Made by a program: the position numbers and the translations under genes | Assembly (NCBI GenBank): GCA_949128115.1 | Contig: OX421963.1 | Span: forward strand, 37,927,979-37,991,978 | Length of the DNA: 64,000 nucleotides | Reading direction: 5' to 3' | From: Anaspis maculata | Lineage: Eukaryota; Arthropoda; Insecta; Coleoptera; Scraptiidae | Notes under the pieces: generated by a model | The model's input: only the letters and a program-made list of their open reading frames with translations | The model's database searches: none | What the model was told of the DNA's origin: nothing | Shown here: piece after piece, positions 33,686-44,602 of the stretch | Layout of the letters: each line of letters begins with the position of its first letter | How positions within the stretch are numbered: the first letter of the stretch is position 1

Positions 33686-35204
33686 ATGGAATTGACATGA
33701 CGAAAAATGTTATGATGGTCAAGAACAAAGTTGTTTAGGTCCTGTACGGTAGATAGGGCGGTACTGAATGGCGCATGGGAAAAATTCAGACATCTTGAAA
33801 TTTGGAGGGACCCCCAGTCGCCCCCTAATGGACAAATTTTTAAGTGCTGCGGGTCAAATCACTTGAAATTTTATGTAGTTTGTATATGCCAAATTTCATT
33901 GCAGTATCACAAAATGCAGAATCAAAAAGCGTACCGCTGCAACTAAGAATTACATACCAGAAAATAATATGTTTTGGAATCTTTTTCCTAGTGATGGTTC
34001 GTGAGTTATATGGGGTAAAAGACTATAGTCTAGGATCTTTTCGGATAAAAAGCAATGCTAGAGGCAAGTCATGTTAAAGTTTGGCAACATACGTTTTAAG
34101 GGTATTTGGACCCCGCTGAATACGAAAACCATTGTTGCCAAGCCGAATTCTGCACCGGAAGCCCGCAATGGGGGGGTAAAGGGGAGGGGAGGCCAAAAAT
34201 CACTATTTTTCACCATTTTTGATGTCGGGACTGCGACCTGTCATCAACGTGGAGTGAATTACATCATATCTTGATTCACTGAGGTCTGATACTACCATAT
34301 TGACATAATTACTGTCAAAATTTCTAGAGGGGGAAGACTGGTGGGGGGGAATGTTGACTGTGTAGATGATTCTTCTTTTCTCTCGATTTTGAGTGAATAT
34401 AAACATGTTTGGTGTCGTTTCCGACTAAATTCCATATTCCCTATTCAACTATGGTGCTCAAATTGCAATAGAACGAAGTTTGAACAAGTTTTACATAAAA
34501 AAACATGTTTTTTGTCAATATTTTTTTACTTCTTTCAACTGTGTTATTTTACTGCAAATCGGCATTTTTTCTCAAAATCCTTGCATAGTTCGTTAGTCTC
34601 ATGTATTTACCATGATATAAGCATCCAATTGATTTGCCTCTACTTTTTTATATATCAAGAAAAAAAATGTTTGTGGAAATTGTTTGGCCCAACTTTTCAA
34701 CTTTGTTTTTTGCTGTATGATGTATGTATGATCAAAACTCAAGTTTTTCATATTTCAAAAAGTGAAGACACACTTAGTATGTGAATGTATTGTGTAAAAT
34801 ACACCAGACTAACGAATTACGCAAGAATTGTCGAAAAAAACTCCGATTTGCATTGAGATATCATAATTTATAGAATTAAAAAAAATACGCTAATGAAACT
34901 GAAAAGAACTTGGTGCAACCGAAGGCAGATACGTACATTACCCTAAACGTTGAGTTGAATAATACGATTATAGGTTTTATCATCCAGATTTATTACATTC
35001 GATTTCAAAATCTCTTTATCTACTTCTTCCCTGGGTATTATTAGAGGAATGCGGCTTTTTCGAATATAGGTACATCTCATGAATGTAAATTTTGAGGAGT
35101 TGTTCTTTTTTAGAGGCTGATGGTAAAGAACACCTGCCCAAGACGTTCGAAAACGGAAACTTTTCTTGGAGGTTTGATAGATCATCTCACGGAAATCCAA
35201 AAAA

Positions 35205-35600
35205 GGTAACCTTTTTTAGAGCATAATAAAACATATCAAAGAAAAATTATTTTTTTTTGAGCTGAAATAGAACTTTTTAGAGAAGTTGGAGGAAAGTAAC
35301 CTCAAGGGTAACCTTTGGAGCTTTATAATTTCATAAAACATTTTGAATAAGTTCTAAAAAGATAACCTTCTTTGGAGCTTATTGAGAGAACATCATAGAG
35401 AAGTTGGAAAAAGGTAACCTCTTTGGAGCTTAATAGAACATCTCAAAGAAGTGCAAAAGTGGTAACATTTTTGGAGCTCAAGAGAACATCACAAAAAAGT
35501 TGGAATAAGGTAACCTCTCTGTATCTTAATAGGGCATATCAAAGCCGTTTGGAAGAGGTAACCGTTTCTCGAGCTCAATAGAACATCTCAGGCCTTTCTG
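35205..35600 (-). repeat. Repeat T49, copy 2: ~8 tandem units, inverted
   Basis: Same ~49-bp units as at 12800-13040 but on the opposite strand and more numerous: GGTAACCTCTTTGGAGCTTA followed by ATAGAACATCTCAAAGAAGT. The boundary block TTGCCCACTGGGCATCAGG at about 35610 matches copy 1. Confidence 0.75.
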
Positions 35601-36450
35601 AGAGGACTCTTGCCCACTGGGCATCAGGTTCTGACAGGAAAAACTCTTCTTTTGAACAAAAGTACATTCTAGAATATCTCAGCTAAGGTTTTCTTTATAA
35701 TTATGAGGTGGAGGACCACAGTTTTTCATCATACAATAAAATAATAGCAAAAAATAAAGTTGAAAAGTAGCGACAAACAGTTTTCACAAAAAAATATTTT
35801 TTCCATATTTTAAAAGTTAAAGGCACATCAGTTATATGGCTGTATTGTGTGAAATACATCAGACTAACGAACTACGCAAGAATTTTGAGAAAAAAATGCC
35901 GATTTGCAATAAATAACACAGTTCAAAGTGGTAAAAAAATATTGACAAAAAACATGTTTTATCATCTAAAACTTGTTCAAACTTGCTCCTATTGCAATTT
36001 TGACACCATAATTGAGCTGAGAATATAAAACTTGATAGGAAAAGATACCAAACATGTATATATTCACTCAAAATCAAGAGAAAAGAAGAATCATCTTCAC
36101 AGTCAACATTCCCCCCACCAGTCGCCCCCCTATGAAAGTTTTGACAGTAATCATCTCAAGATGATAGTATAAGACCTCAGTTAATCAAGATACGATGTAA
36201 TTTACTCCACATTGAGGACAGGTCTCAGTTCCAGTATCAAAAATGGTGGAAAATGGTGATTTTTGGTCTTTCCCCCCCTTTACCCCCCCATTGCGGGCTT
36301 CCGGTGCAAAATTCGGCTTGGCAACAATGGTTTTCGTATTTAGCGAGGTCCAAATACCCTTAAAACATTTGTTGCCAAACTTTAACATGACTTGCCTCTA
36401 GAACCACTTTCCAGGCCACTTTTTCAAAAATGATCCTAGTCTACTAGAAC

Positions 36451-36668
36451 GACCTATTTGGAAAAAAGATAGGTGGTCCGGACACCAACTGTTGAATACT
36501 GTACGGACCTTGCATCTGATGATAAAAAATGCCACTTAGCAGACGTATTGAATATACTGATGTATTTTCCACGTCTGCCAAGTGGCATCTTACACCTCAA
36601 ATGCAAGGTTATTACAGTAATCAGCAGTTAGTGTCTGGACTACCTTTTTTTTTTTCTAAAAAGGTCGC
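36451..36668. mobile_element. Hairpin MITE inserted in the right foldback arm
   Basis: Inner arms start at AGGTGGTCCGGACACCAACT (36471) and end with an inverse copy at 36645, with AATGCCACTTAGCAGACGT and ACGTCTGCCAAGTGGCAT facing the loop. The outer edges CGACC...GGTCG also pair. The left arm of the host palindrome lacks this segment, so it inserted after the palindrome formed. Confidence 0.75.
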
Positions 36669-37064
36669 TCTAGTCTTTCAACCCATATAACTCAAGAACC
36701 ATCACTAGGAACAAGATTTCAGAAGATGTTGTTTTTTTGGTATTTAATTCTCCATATATTCTCTGGATGGTTTTGCCCTACTTGCAAAATGGAGCGAATG
36801 GCATGGGTAGAAATAGATTGATTTTTGGGGATTCTTTGGGACATCAAGCATCGATTTCAAAGGTCGAGGGAAAGTACCATTTTGAAGTTAGCGACTTCTA
36901 GATAGAAATGTGATATCGAATGTTGAATTGGCTTTCCAGACATGTGAAACACATTGAAATCTGCCCATTGCTGTCCACGTTACAGCCCATGAACTGACAC
37001 TATGCAAATTGTTACGTAAAATCCGGAAATAAATTTTGAGTAATTTTCACTGCGTTTTGGCAGC

Positions 37065-37375
37065 CGCTGTATCTCAGAGACTATTGACCACAAAGTAATG
37101 AATTTAGTACTGATCTCTTGAGAATTGAACAGGCTACATTCGCTTTGCTGGTAGTTGTGCTCTAAAGGTAATAGTTTACAAGTTATCCAGAAAAAATCGA
37201 GAATTTTCAAGGATGGCGCTCTTTTATTGGTCGTAAAAAAGAATCCAAGTCTTAGCATTTGCGGGAATTTCAGTATGTTATGCTACGTTAAATTCTGCAT
37301 CAATCCACCAAATTTTGTCAACTTCCGAATTTATTTCCGGTTTGACTCGACTTTTGCTTAATTTGACTGGACTAT
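37065..37375 (-). repeat. Outer inverted arm, right (partner at 29985-30270)
   Basis: Inverse copy of the left arm, with TTCAAGGATGGCGCTCTTTT and AGTACTGATCTCT landmarks. Confidence 0.75.
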
Positions 37376-37932
37376 GGATCTGGTATTCCAATAGGTTGTA
37401 TCGACGAGGCGGTCATTTTGTAGAAGCTAATCACAAAGAGCTGATCGACATGTCACATACATCAGAGTGACATGTCAAATTTATTAAGCAATATCACAGC
37501 AAGACGCTTGCCAGCGATGATTTGCTCAAGTATGAGCAGAATGTGCGGTGCTGTGACCTACTTGAGCTGGTGATTCAAAACCTCGACCACAATTTCGATA
37601 TGGTGCCAAAACACAGCACGGAGACTACTTGGTGTTGGGGTCAGAAATGTTCTCGCCCAAGCCAGTTCAAGCTCATAAAGCAATAGAAGCCCATAAACCT
37701 ACCTCAAGCAGGAAGTGTTTGTTGCAAAATTTCAAGTCGCTGGTAAGCATTCTGTTGAGCAAATTTCTTAGATTTGTCCGGGAAAGCCATGACGATTTTC
37801 ATTACTCAGATAACTCCTGTGCTCGATCTCCACGGGATCGCATCACTCCAGGGTAGCCAGAACAGTGAAATCCATGCTCCCATGCGAGAGTAGCTGAACG
37901 AACAGCCATACATTGCGCAAACAACTATGTTA

Positions 37933-38117
37933 TGGCGGCTTTACAGAATTTCGTATGTCGCCGGCGACAGCGTCGCTGGCCAATGGGATTCGATCTGCCT
38001 GTACTCCCCTACCCCCCTCCATAATTCCCGCGACACGAGTCGTGTCGTTCAAATCATTCAACTACAGTGGAGTGGGGGACTGTCGCCGGCGACAAACGAA
38101 GTTCTGTAAAGCCGCCA
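37933..38117. mobile_element. Harbinger-like MITE with TTA target duplication
   Basis: Terminal inverted repeats begin TGGCGGCTTTACAGAA and continue through GTCGCCGGCGACAG. Both sides have TTA (37930-37932 and 38118-38120). A 3-bp TWA target is typical of PIF/Harbinger. The insertion is missing from the matching position in the right half of the host pair. Confidence 0.65.
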
Positions 38118-38882
38118 TTAGCTAGTTTTTGACGACACGAACTCTGCGACATTTTAGTTGATGTGGCAAAAGTCAGTTTGATTAGCTTCTACAAAATGGC
38201 CGATTTTCAGGAACATGACGTCACGTCGATACTACCTATAGGTCGTATCGACGTGACGTCACGCTCCTGAAAATCGGCCATTTTGTAGAGGCTAATCAAA
38301 CTGACTTTTATCACATCAACTAGTGTCACAAAGTTCATGTTTTCAATGACCCAGAAGATGGTAGTTTGCTCTGTTCGCTGTGTATATGGCTGTTCGGCCA
38401 CCTACTCCCGCATGGGAGCATCGGTTTTCACTGTTTTGGACTACCCTGGAGTGTTGATATCCCGTGAAGATCGAGCGCAGGAATGATCTGAACAACGGAA
38501 ATCCTGATGGCTTTATCGAGCAAGTCGAAGAAATTATCTCAACAGAAAGTTCACAAGAGACTTGAAAGCTTGCAGAGAACACTTCTTGCGTGCGGTAGGT
38601 CGTGTGCTTCTTCTGCTTAATGGGCTATTAGTTGCTTGACTGAGAACGTTTCTGTACCCAACGCAAGAGGCCTACAAGGGCCTCCCGCGTTGTGTTTTTG
38701 CATCATATCCAATGTGTAGTCGAGATTTTGATTCACCAGCTCAAATGGGTCACACTACAAACACAGCACCGCAAGTTTCTACTCGCGGCTGGGCAAATCA
38801 TCGTCAGCAAGCGTCTTGCTGTAATTGCTTGACAACTTCGCCATGTCAGTCTTGATGTAGGTATGTGACAAATCTAAAGGGA

Positions 38883-39377
38883 ATTTGCCGCGAGGCACCG
38901 TTGAATCGCAGCGGTTCCAACAACGGTCCTATATCCTTCTCTTTCTACTCAATTGCTTTCTCTTTTCATATCCTTCAAGCGCGAAAATGCATCGGTCCTA
39001 ACCGTGGTGAGGTGTCGGGTGACCGCGGTTTCATTTTGAAGTTTGAATGTTATTTCAACCTCAGAATCGACACAAGACACAATCATCAACATAACAACAA
39101 ACCTCTGAGCTAGGTATCCGTATCCAAATTAAATAAATCCAGTTCCGTTCCAGCTAAACCCACCAATTTTTCCGAGTTCCCGTCCCGCTAGGTCAGATCT
39201 GACAATTCTGACATATAACAGATGAACCGCCACACTGAACCGGCCACTCTACCCGGTCCTCGATATTGCGAACCGTTGAAGTACACTCCAAATAAAAAGT
39301 TTGAACCGGTTAGGTCGCGGCAACGCAGCGGTCATGCAGAATCGTGCATCGTTGACTCAACGGTGTCTCGCGGCAAA
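38883..39377. mobile_element. 0.5-kb TIR insertion in the right half
   Basis: TTTGCCGCGAGGCACCGTTG at the left is mirrored by CAACGGTGTCTCGCGGCAAA at the right. It interrupts the right half of the inverted pair and has no counterpart in the left half. The frame inside (38865-39113) has no known domain. Confidence 0.65.
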
Positions 39378-39646
39378 ATGCCTTAAATCTCAGTCAGCTG
39401 TTTTTGATTAGCTCCTACAAAATGGCCGCCTCGTCGATACGACCTATAGACCTATTTCTTATGGGGAACAGAGACGTTTAGACAAGGATGAACAATTTTA
39501 AGCCACACCCCTGGCCAATTAAAGGCCTTCAATTATTAGCCGCGAAATTCGAGGAAGGCGATACTGTCACAATGAATTAGAATTGTCACTGTTACTTATG
39601 ACTGCAACCTGTGTCGTGTCGCTACACTGATCGAATAATTCGAAAA

Positions 39647-40210
39647 ATGCTCGTATATTGTGTGAAAAGTTGTCCGCACAAGTCCAAGGGAATATTTCCC
39701 TCAAATGTTTCGTTCTACGGTTTTCCTGCCGACGAAAATAAGCGAAATAAATGGATGGCCGCCACTGGAAGACACCGGCACCAGGAAGAATTTGAAGGCG
39801 AACGAAACAATTTCAGCTGTTTTACAAGTTGCACAAAGCCAAAAGCGGGGTCACCCAAATTACCGTTCAAAGTGCTGGGAATGCTATCTCACCTTCCTAT
39901 TTGGCGATTACCCACTACAACTTCACAACAAAACCTCAATATTTTGCTTCAGTTTTGGTGTGCTCACGGCACTTCAGAGTGGAAGATTTCTATTCATCCC
40001 AGTGATAGGTACAAAGATGACGCTGAAAACAAATGCTGTTCCGGACATTTTCTTGAGAAGCTTGTTACTTTTTCTGGCTCCTGTAGCACTCCGCTTTTAC
40101 CTCCAGGTTATTCACAAGTACGTCTTCAAAATATCCTTTCACACTATACTTCAACCCCTTATCACGCTGGTTCCCCTTCATTTGATGCTTGCACTACACT
40201 CTTATTGTAA
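39647..40210 (+). pseudogene. THAP-like zinc-finger N-terminal exon or relic
   Basis: The frame opens at an ATG at 39647. MLVYCVKSCPHKSKG gives the C-x3-C start of a C2CH THAP domain at residues 5 and 9. It is followed by VSFYGFPADENKRNKWMAA, which fits the F-x-FP-x-D-x3-R-x2-W-x2-A core. The second half of the domain (C-x2-H-F) is not found in this frame; after about residue 48 the sequence stops resembling THAP although the frame stays open to 40210. It is therefore either the first exon of a THAP gene whose splice site I cannot place, or a broken copy. THAP domains bind DNA and occur both in host regulators and in P-element-like transposases. Confidence 0.5.
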
Positions 40211-40868
40211 AGAAGTAAAGCGTTGTCGAGTCTGTAGGTTGCAGGTTGCAGCGTGGCAAGACTTTTGGTTCTGTTCTACTGACAACTGATGACAAATTGT
40301 AACATATCGTTGTCGGGGGTAATGACAAGGAGAAAGTCAGTGGCACTGACAGAGTTGCTACGGGAGATTGTGAGTCAAATCTAGCCAATGAGCGGCGATA
40401 GGAGGCAAAAGGGGCGTGAAAAAGAAATAGGTCCATTTGTTTAATAACTTCTTTTTTCAAAAATTTGGAGATAATCGAGGAGATAGTCTAGAAACTTTGT
40501 AAGTCGTGCTGCGTGCAGCTTCGTGAAGATATGTCAAGCAATACATACCTCAATGGATTCCTGGACGATCAAGAACAAATTGAAAATATGGTGGAACTGA
40601 ACATTGAAATCTGTTGCAGGCAAATATGGTGGAGGCGCCAAAATGGGCTCCGTCTGGTAAGAAGAAACTGGCTGTATCTCGTTTGTTTTCCAACAGATTT
40701 CAATAACTGAAACGTCATTTTGTAAACGGTTATATAATTCTCTTATTATTTCATGCCTTAATTTCAAAATACATTTCGGAAAACTGTCCAGAGTAGGGTG
40801 TTTTCACAATTTTTTATTGATCGAAAAATAAAAAATAAAAATACTTGAACTCTGTATCCCACTAGTAA
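40211..40868. other. Non-coding stretch, no supported gene
   Basis: Short frames on both strands without recognisable domains. Confidence 0.4.
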
Positions 40869-41747
40869 TGGACAGGGAGCTGGTGCCTCAAAACTTACGT
40901 CATAAGGTATACATGATTTTAACCCTGTAGGTCTAATGTGCGTTGATAAGGTTGTTAAAAATTGCTTTGTCTTACATGTCAGACCGGAGGCTTTAGGCTG
41001 GTATAGGCTTGACAATTTTCAAAAAAATGTCAAAAATTTACGTCATGAGGTACATGAATGAAACCAACGGATTTTTGCGTGGGAACATCTCCTTGATCAA
41101 AAATCGAGTCATAAGACCAAATTTTTGGGGCTCTCGATCCATAAGACGAGTTTGAAATTTTCAATCAGGGCCAAAATGTACCTCCTCCTGGAGACTTCTC
41201 CTTTGACATAATTTCAGGAATAAAAAACGATTCTCCTATGACTTTTCACGCAGGTTTCAAATCTGTCGTTGAAAATGTTCAATGGTACATCGCTTACAGG
41301 GTGCAACATCAAGAAAATTGTCTCAAATCGTACACCCTGTATCTCAACATGGAAATCGATTACGTCTTTCATCGTGATCACAAATATATATCACACTCAG
41401 TGATGGGTTGGTCAACAAAACGCCTAAGAAAAAATTGATAAATTTTGGTCTTTTATTGAAATATCCAAACTTGTCTTATGGACCGAAAGCCCCCAAAAAT
41501 TTTGTCTCACGAACAGATTTTCAATCAAGGGGATTTTCCCACACAAAATCCAGTTAGTTTCCTTCATGTACCTCATGGCGTAAATTTTTGGCCATTTTTT
41601 CGAGAATTGACAAGCTCATACCAGCCTTAAGCCCCCGGTCTGACATGTAAGACAAAGCAATTTTCAACAACCTTATCAACGCACATTAGACCTACAGGGT
41701 TAAAATCATGTACCTTATGACGTAAGTTTTGAGGCACCAGCTCCCCG
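40869..41747. mobile_element. Long-TIR element P, copy 1
   Basis: The left end TGGACAGGGAGCTGGTGCCT is mirrored by GGCACCAGCTCCCC at the right. The arms, over 350 bp each, share TTACATGTCAGACC/GGTCTGACATGTAA and TACGTCATGAGGTACATGAA with its inverse. The centre has a TACAGGGTGCAAC...CACCCTGTA mini-palindrome. Copy 2 is at 45871-46750. Confidence 0.8.
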
Positions 41748-41952
41748 TAAGTTTATATTAGTTTTGCCAAAAAATTCCCCACAATAATCCCAACAGGGAT
41801 ACAAATTTGAACGAAATTTTTCCTGGCAAAAACAGCATGTGACGTCAATAGTCTCCACCCGGCTGCCGGGCCGGCCGTCGTGATGGCTTTGAATGTCAGC
41901 TCGACGTTCGATGTTGTCATGAAACTTCTACGTGAACAGATCTCAAAGAAAA

Positions 41953-42090
41953 AGGTGGTATTTTGTGCCTTGGTGTAAAAACACCTCGAAATGTTCCCGA
42001 AATTTGATCAGTTACGAAAATACGATAGTTCACACACCCTCACCGTGATTTTCCCTTATCAAACACTTATCCTGTTGCGAGGATCACTGG
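41953..42090 (+). pseudogene. Degraded THAP domain
   Basis: One frame reads RWYFVPWCKNTSKCSRNL and later LSCCEDHWLGSG, with a single TGA between. VPxCxNTS at the start and CCEDHF-like at the end are the two halves of the C2CH zinc site in a widespread insect THAP family. Here the first Cys is replaced (Y/F), the final F is W, and the FP...W core is lost. It is not functional. It is independent of the THAP-like frame at 39647, whose sequence differs. Confidence 0.45.
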
Positions 42091-42689
42091 CTGGGTTCAG
42101 GATAACTCGAGTTATAGGAAATTTCTCTTGTTTGTGCACTTTTTGAAGGTCTCACGGTGGATCCAGTACCAACTTTGACCGCTGTAAATATCCAAGATAC
42201 AAATTGTGACGGCACTGCAGTCAAAGCATATCTCAGCCGGTTCAATTGTCTTTCAAGAAATGTTTAGGGCAACCATATCCGTCCAAGGACGATGACGCTA
42301 TAGTCTCTGGAGTAAAAACCTGTAGTTTGACGGCCAGAAATCATCTGACAGCTTCTAGCGATTTCCAGGTCAGACTTCCGAAAGCTTTATTTCGGTAACC
42401 GTTGATTGCACAGGAATAGTAATGGTTGTGGCATCATTGTTCAAAATACAACGCTCTTCAATTTGACTACTAAACATTTTGCTAGTAGAGTCACCATTTA
42501 CGAGTTATTTAAGAAAACCAGTCGATTTTCACGAATTTCCAACTTCTTCTTTCCTTTACCATGGTTACGGAGGTAACTAAGGTCACAAACTTGGATTCTT
42601 CATTGGGACTCCCAAGTTAACTTATATCAAACAAAAAATTTTCTATGGGACCTTCTGCAACTTCGAATGTTCCCGCTATACTAAACTGG
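42091..42689. other. Non-coding stretch, no supported gene
   Basis: No recognisable features. Confidence 0.4.
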
Positions 42690-42752
42690 CCTAGCATCTA
42701 AAATAAATATTTCGTGGGGCTCACCGCGGTCGAAGTTGAAACTGCATTTTTT
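42690..42752 (+). repeat. Family F, copy F3, first fragment
   Basis: AAATAATATTTCGTGG-type sequence followed by GCTCACCGCGGTCGAAGTTG matches the body of F1 near 27355-27400. It continues, after insertions, at about 44525-44600 and 45310-45830. Confidence 0.55.
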
Positions 42753-43305
42753 AAGCCTCGCCAAACGTAGTGGCGAAGGCTATTTGTGGCCGTTTTTTTT
42801 TTCGTGATTATTTTCTTCGTTTCTTTTTCAACGACTCGTGCAACAAAATTCACCTTAATATTCTGTATCTTCCAAAAGGTTGAACATATCTAGTTCATTC
42901 TTTCGTCCATCGAATCTCAACTATTGCGGGCTGATCCCGACGACGTTTAAAGATGATCGGTCAAATAAAAAGAATCTTCAACAACAATAAAGAATGACAA
43001 GCAAGTTTTGAACATATTCCAAGCAAACAACAAAACAATAACGATACTTAGTGGGGAGTTTACGTGCCCACGTACGTACGACGTAACGTAACTTTCAACG
43101 TGAAAATTGGCGAGTTTGTTATCTGCGATTCATTAGTTACAGGGGAGTTTTCACGTTCTACGTTGCGTTGCGTCGCACGTTTAATGAAATCGCAAGCTCC
43201 CTATTGTATGTGTGTACGTACTGTATAGTACGTGTTTTGTGTACTTTTTGTAATATTGTACCAAAATTATTTATTGCTGCGAAAACCTTTTTTCGGGCGA
43301 GGCTT
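42753..43305. mobile_element. Possible short-TIR element (AAGCCTCGCC ends)
   Basis: AAGCCTCGCC at 42753 is mirrored by GGCGAGGCTT ending at 43305, and the left end lies exactly where family F sequence is interrupted. The TIR is only 10 bp. The interior has an unusual CpG-rich ACGTACGTACGACGTAACGT stretch near 43070. Confidence 0.35.
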
Positions 43306-43644
43306 CCTATTACACACACCGCAAGGTGGGGAGATGGACTGGTTCATTCATGGAATGTGCAAGTTTTATTTTGACTATTTTTTTTGACGTTTTAAACCAA
43401 TAGCGAGGCTGTATTTAGTACCACGTGTTACCATTACAACCAATGTCAACAGTTTTGCAATGGCAAATTAATGGTGGGGCGACAAACTTCTGCTGCTACT
43501 GAATAAACCTCTGCAGGGTGACAAAACTGGCTGTTGATACACTCACCATAACAACGATAACGTAAATGTCAAATTGTAAAATTTAATAATTATTGCTTGA
43601 TTGTCTGTCAGTGTTTGTGAGTAGAAAATACAAAACAGTTTCTA

Positions 43645-43773
43645 ATGATGAGTGGCGAATTTGCCATGTTCGACGAAGGAGAGACTTATCGTCCCGAAGA
43701 ACACGAAAAACACGCGGAATGGGACTATGATTTGTCGGAGATACAACAGTGCTACAGATTACCGATATTTTGA
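43645..43773 (+). CDS. Candidate small ORF or first exon (42 aa)
   Basis: MMSGEFAMFDEGETYRPEEH... is an acidic, polar frame with balanced codon use, unlike the AT-rich chance frames around it. A TCAGT initiator-like string lies about 40 bp upstream (43607). No family was recognised and no splice donor was confirmed. It ends shortly before an R1 repeat copy, so any longer gene would have been interrupted. Confidence 0.2.
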   Translation: MMSGEFAMFDEGETYRPEEHEKHAEWDYDLSEIQQCYRLPIF

Positions 43774-43870
43774 GAGATTTGGCATTATAACATGCGTGTT
43801 GGTAGAAAAATGCAGCGCCTGGGATAGGAAAGCAAATGGACAAAAGCCAGTGCGGAAAAATTGGATTGAC

Positions 43871-44173
43871 GTAATAGTAGTTTACAATACGAGTTGGCTG
43901 TTACATAAGTGGTTTTCAGACACGAAGCTGAAATTTGCAGAACGAGGGCACAGCCCGAGTTGTGTGAGAGGCTGAGTGTCGGAAAGCATCTTGTGTAACA
44001 AGCCACGAGTGTTGTACAACATTTTACGTGTTTGTTCTATAAAAAATTGGGAAATTTTTGTAATTTTTGAGGTTATTTTGACAAGTGTCAACTTAAATAC
44101 ATAAACTGTAATATCCATGTACAACTTATATAAAAGTCATTACATCTCATGTATTAACACAACAAACACGTAA
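43871..44173 (-). repeat. R1 dispersed repeat, copy 3
   Basis: Inverted relative to copy 1 and nearly identical to it over 300 bp. The shared right edge is AACAAACACGTAAA. It lies within the insertion that splits family F copy F3. Confidence 0.75.
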
Positions 44174-44337
44174 ATGAAAATAACCAACCATTCTCATAGA
44201 AGCAGCGGCGTTGTACTCTGGCCGAAGCCTTCCCGAATCTTTGATTAACAACACTGTACTTTTAATATTTATAACAAGTGAATTTGAATAAACGTTAAAA
44301 AAAATAGGCCATTACATACCATTCGAAGAATCCATTT

Positions 44338-44508
44338 ATGTCTACAAAATTGAATTTATTCTCTCAAACTGGTCTTGGCATTTCTCTCGAACCAGCTGTC
44401 ACAGAAAAACGACTCGTGCTGTGCACTCATCGTTCTTTTCTGTGGCAGCTGGTTTTCTAAAGATGCCTAGCGACCAGTTATCAAGAAATTCAATTTTGTC
44501 GACAAAAT
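44338..44508. mobile_element. Hairpin MITE (~170 bp)
   Basis: TGTCTACAAAATTGAATTT at the left is mirrored by AAATTCAATTTTGTCGACA at the right. Inner arms AACCAGCTGTCACAGAAAA and TTTTCTGTGGCAGCTGGTT also pair. Confidence 0.75.
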
Positions 44509-44524
44509 AGATCCTTCTTATGGT

Positions 44525-44602
44525 ATTGTTGTTGAAAAAATCAATCACCGTCGAAAAACCGAGACAATGTTGCATTTGAAAATAAGCTTTTACTTATACT
44601 AC
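44525..44602 (+). repeat. Family F, copy F3, second fragment
   Basis: GTTGAAAAAATCAATCACCG followed by TCGAAAAACCGA matches F1 near 27435-27460, continuing the order begun at 42690. Confidence 0.5.

Larger units (their letters stand above)
33850..36750. mobile_element. Large foldback element (2.9 kb) with insertions in the arms and centre
   Basis: The left arm (about 33850-34725) pairs with the right arm (about 35700-36750). Examples are CATGTTAAAGTTTGGCAACA versus the inverse near 36375, and GCACCGGAAGCCCGCAATGG versus the inverse near 36290. The right arm is interrupted by a hairpin at 36451-36668 that is absent from the left. The centre contains a further direct repeat (34745-34850 resembling 35808-35920) and the T49 tandem array. 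The centre of the left arm's neighbour shares CAGTATCACAAAATGCA with the foldback element at 32.8-33.7 kb, so the two families are related. Frames here (34341-34784, 35859-36077) are parts of arms. Confidence 0.75.
37391..39447. mobile_element. Head-to-head inverted pair of a long-TIR element
   Basis: Four related termini occur. The outer pair is ATAGGTTGTATCGACGAGGC at 37391 and its inverse ending near 39447. The central pair meets at the palindrome CCTATAGG (38235-38242), where both sides run into GTATCGACGTGACGTCA and GGCCATTTTGTAG. So 37391-38238 and 38239-39447 each look like one element with its own two ends, fused in inverse orientation. The bodies also pair with each other (GAACAGCCATA versus TATGGCTGTTC; CAGCACCGC versus GCGGTGCTG). 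After removing the two insertions the halves are similar in size, about 0.66 and 0.71 kb. Confidence 0.7.

Noticed and set aside
39705..40289. 194-codon frame overlapping the THAP-like frame
   Set aside because: Out of frame with the THAP motif, with no recognisable domain and no better start context.
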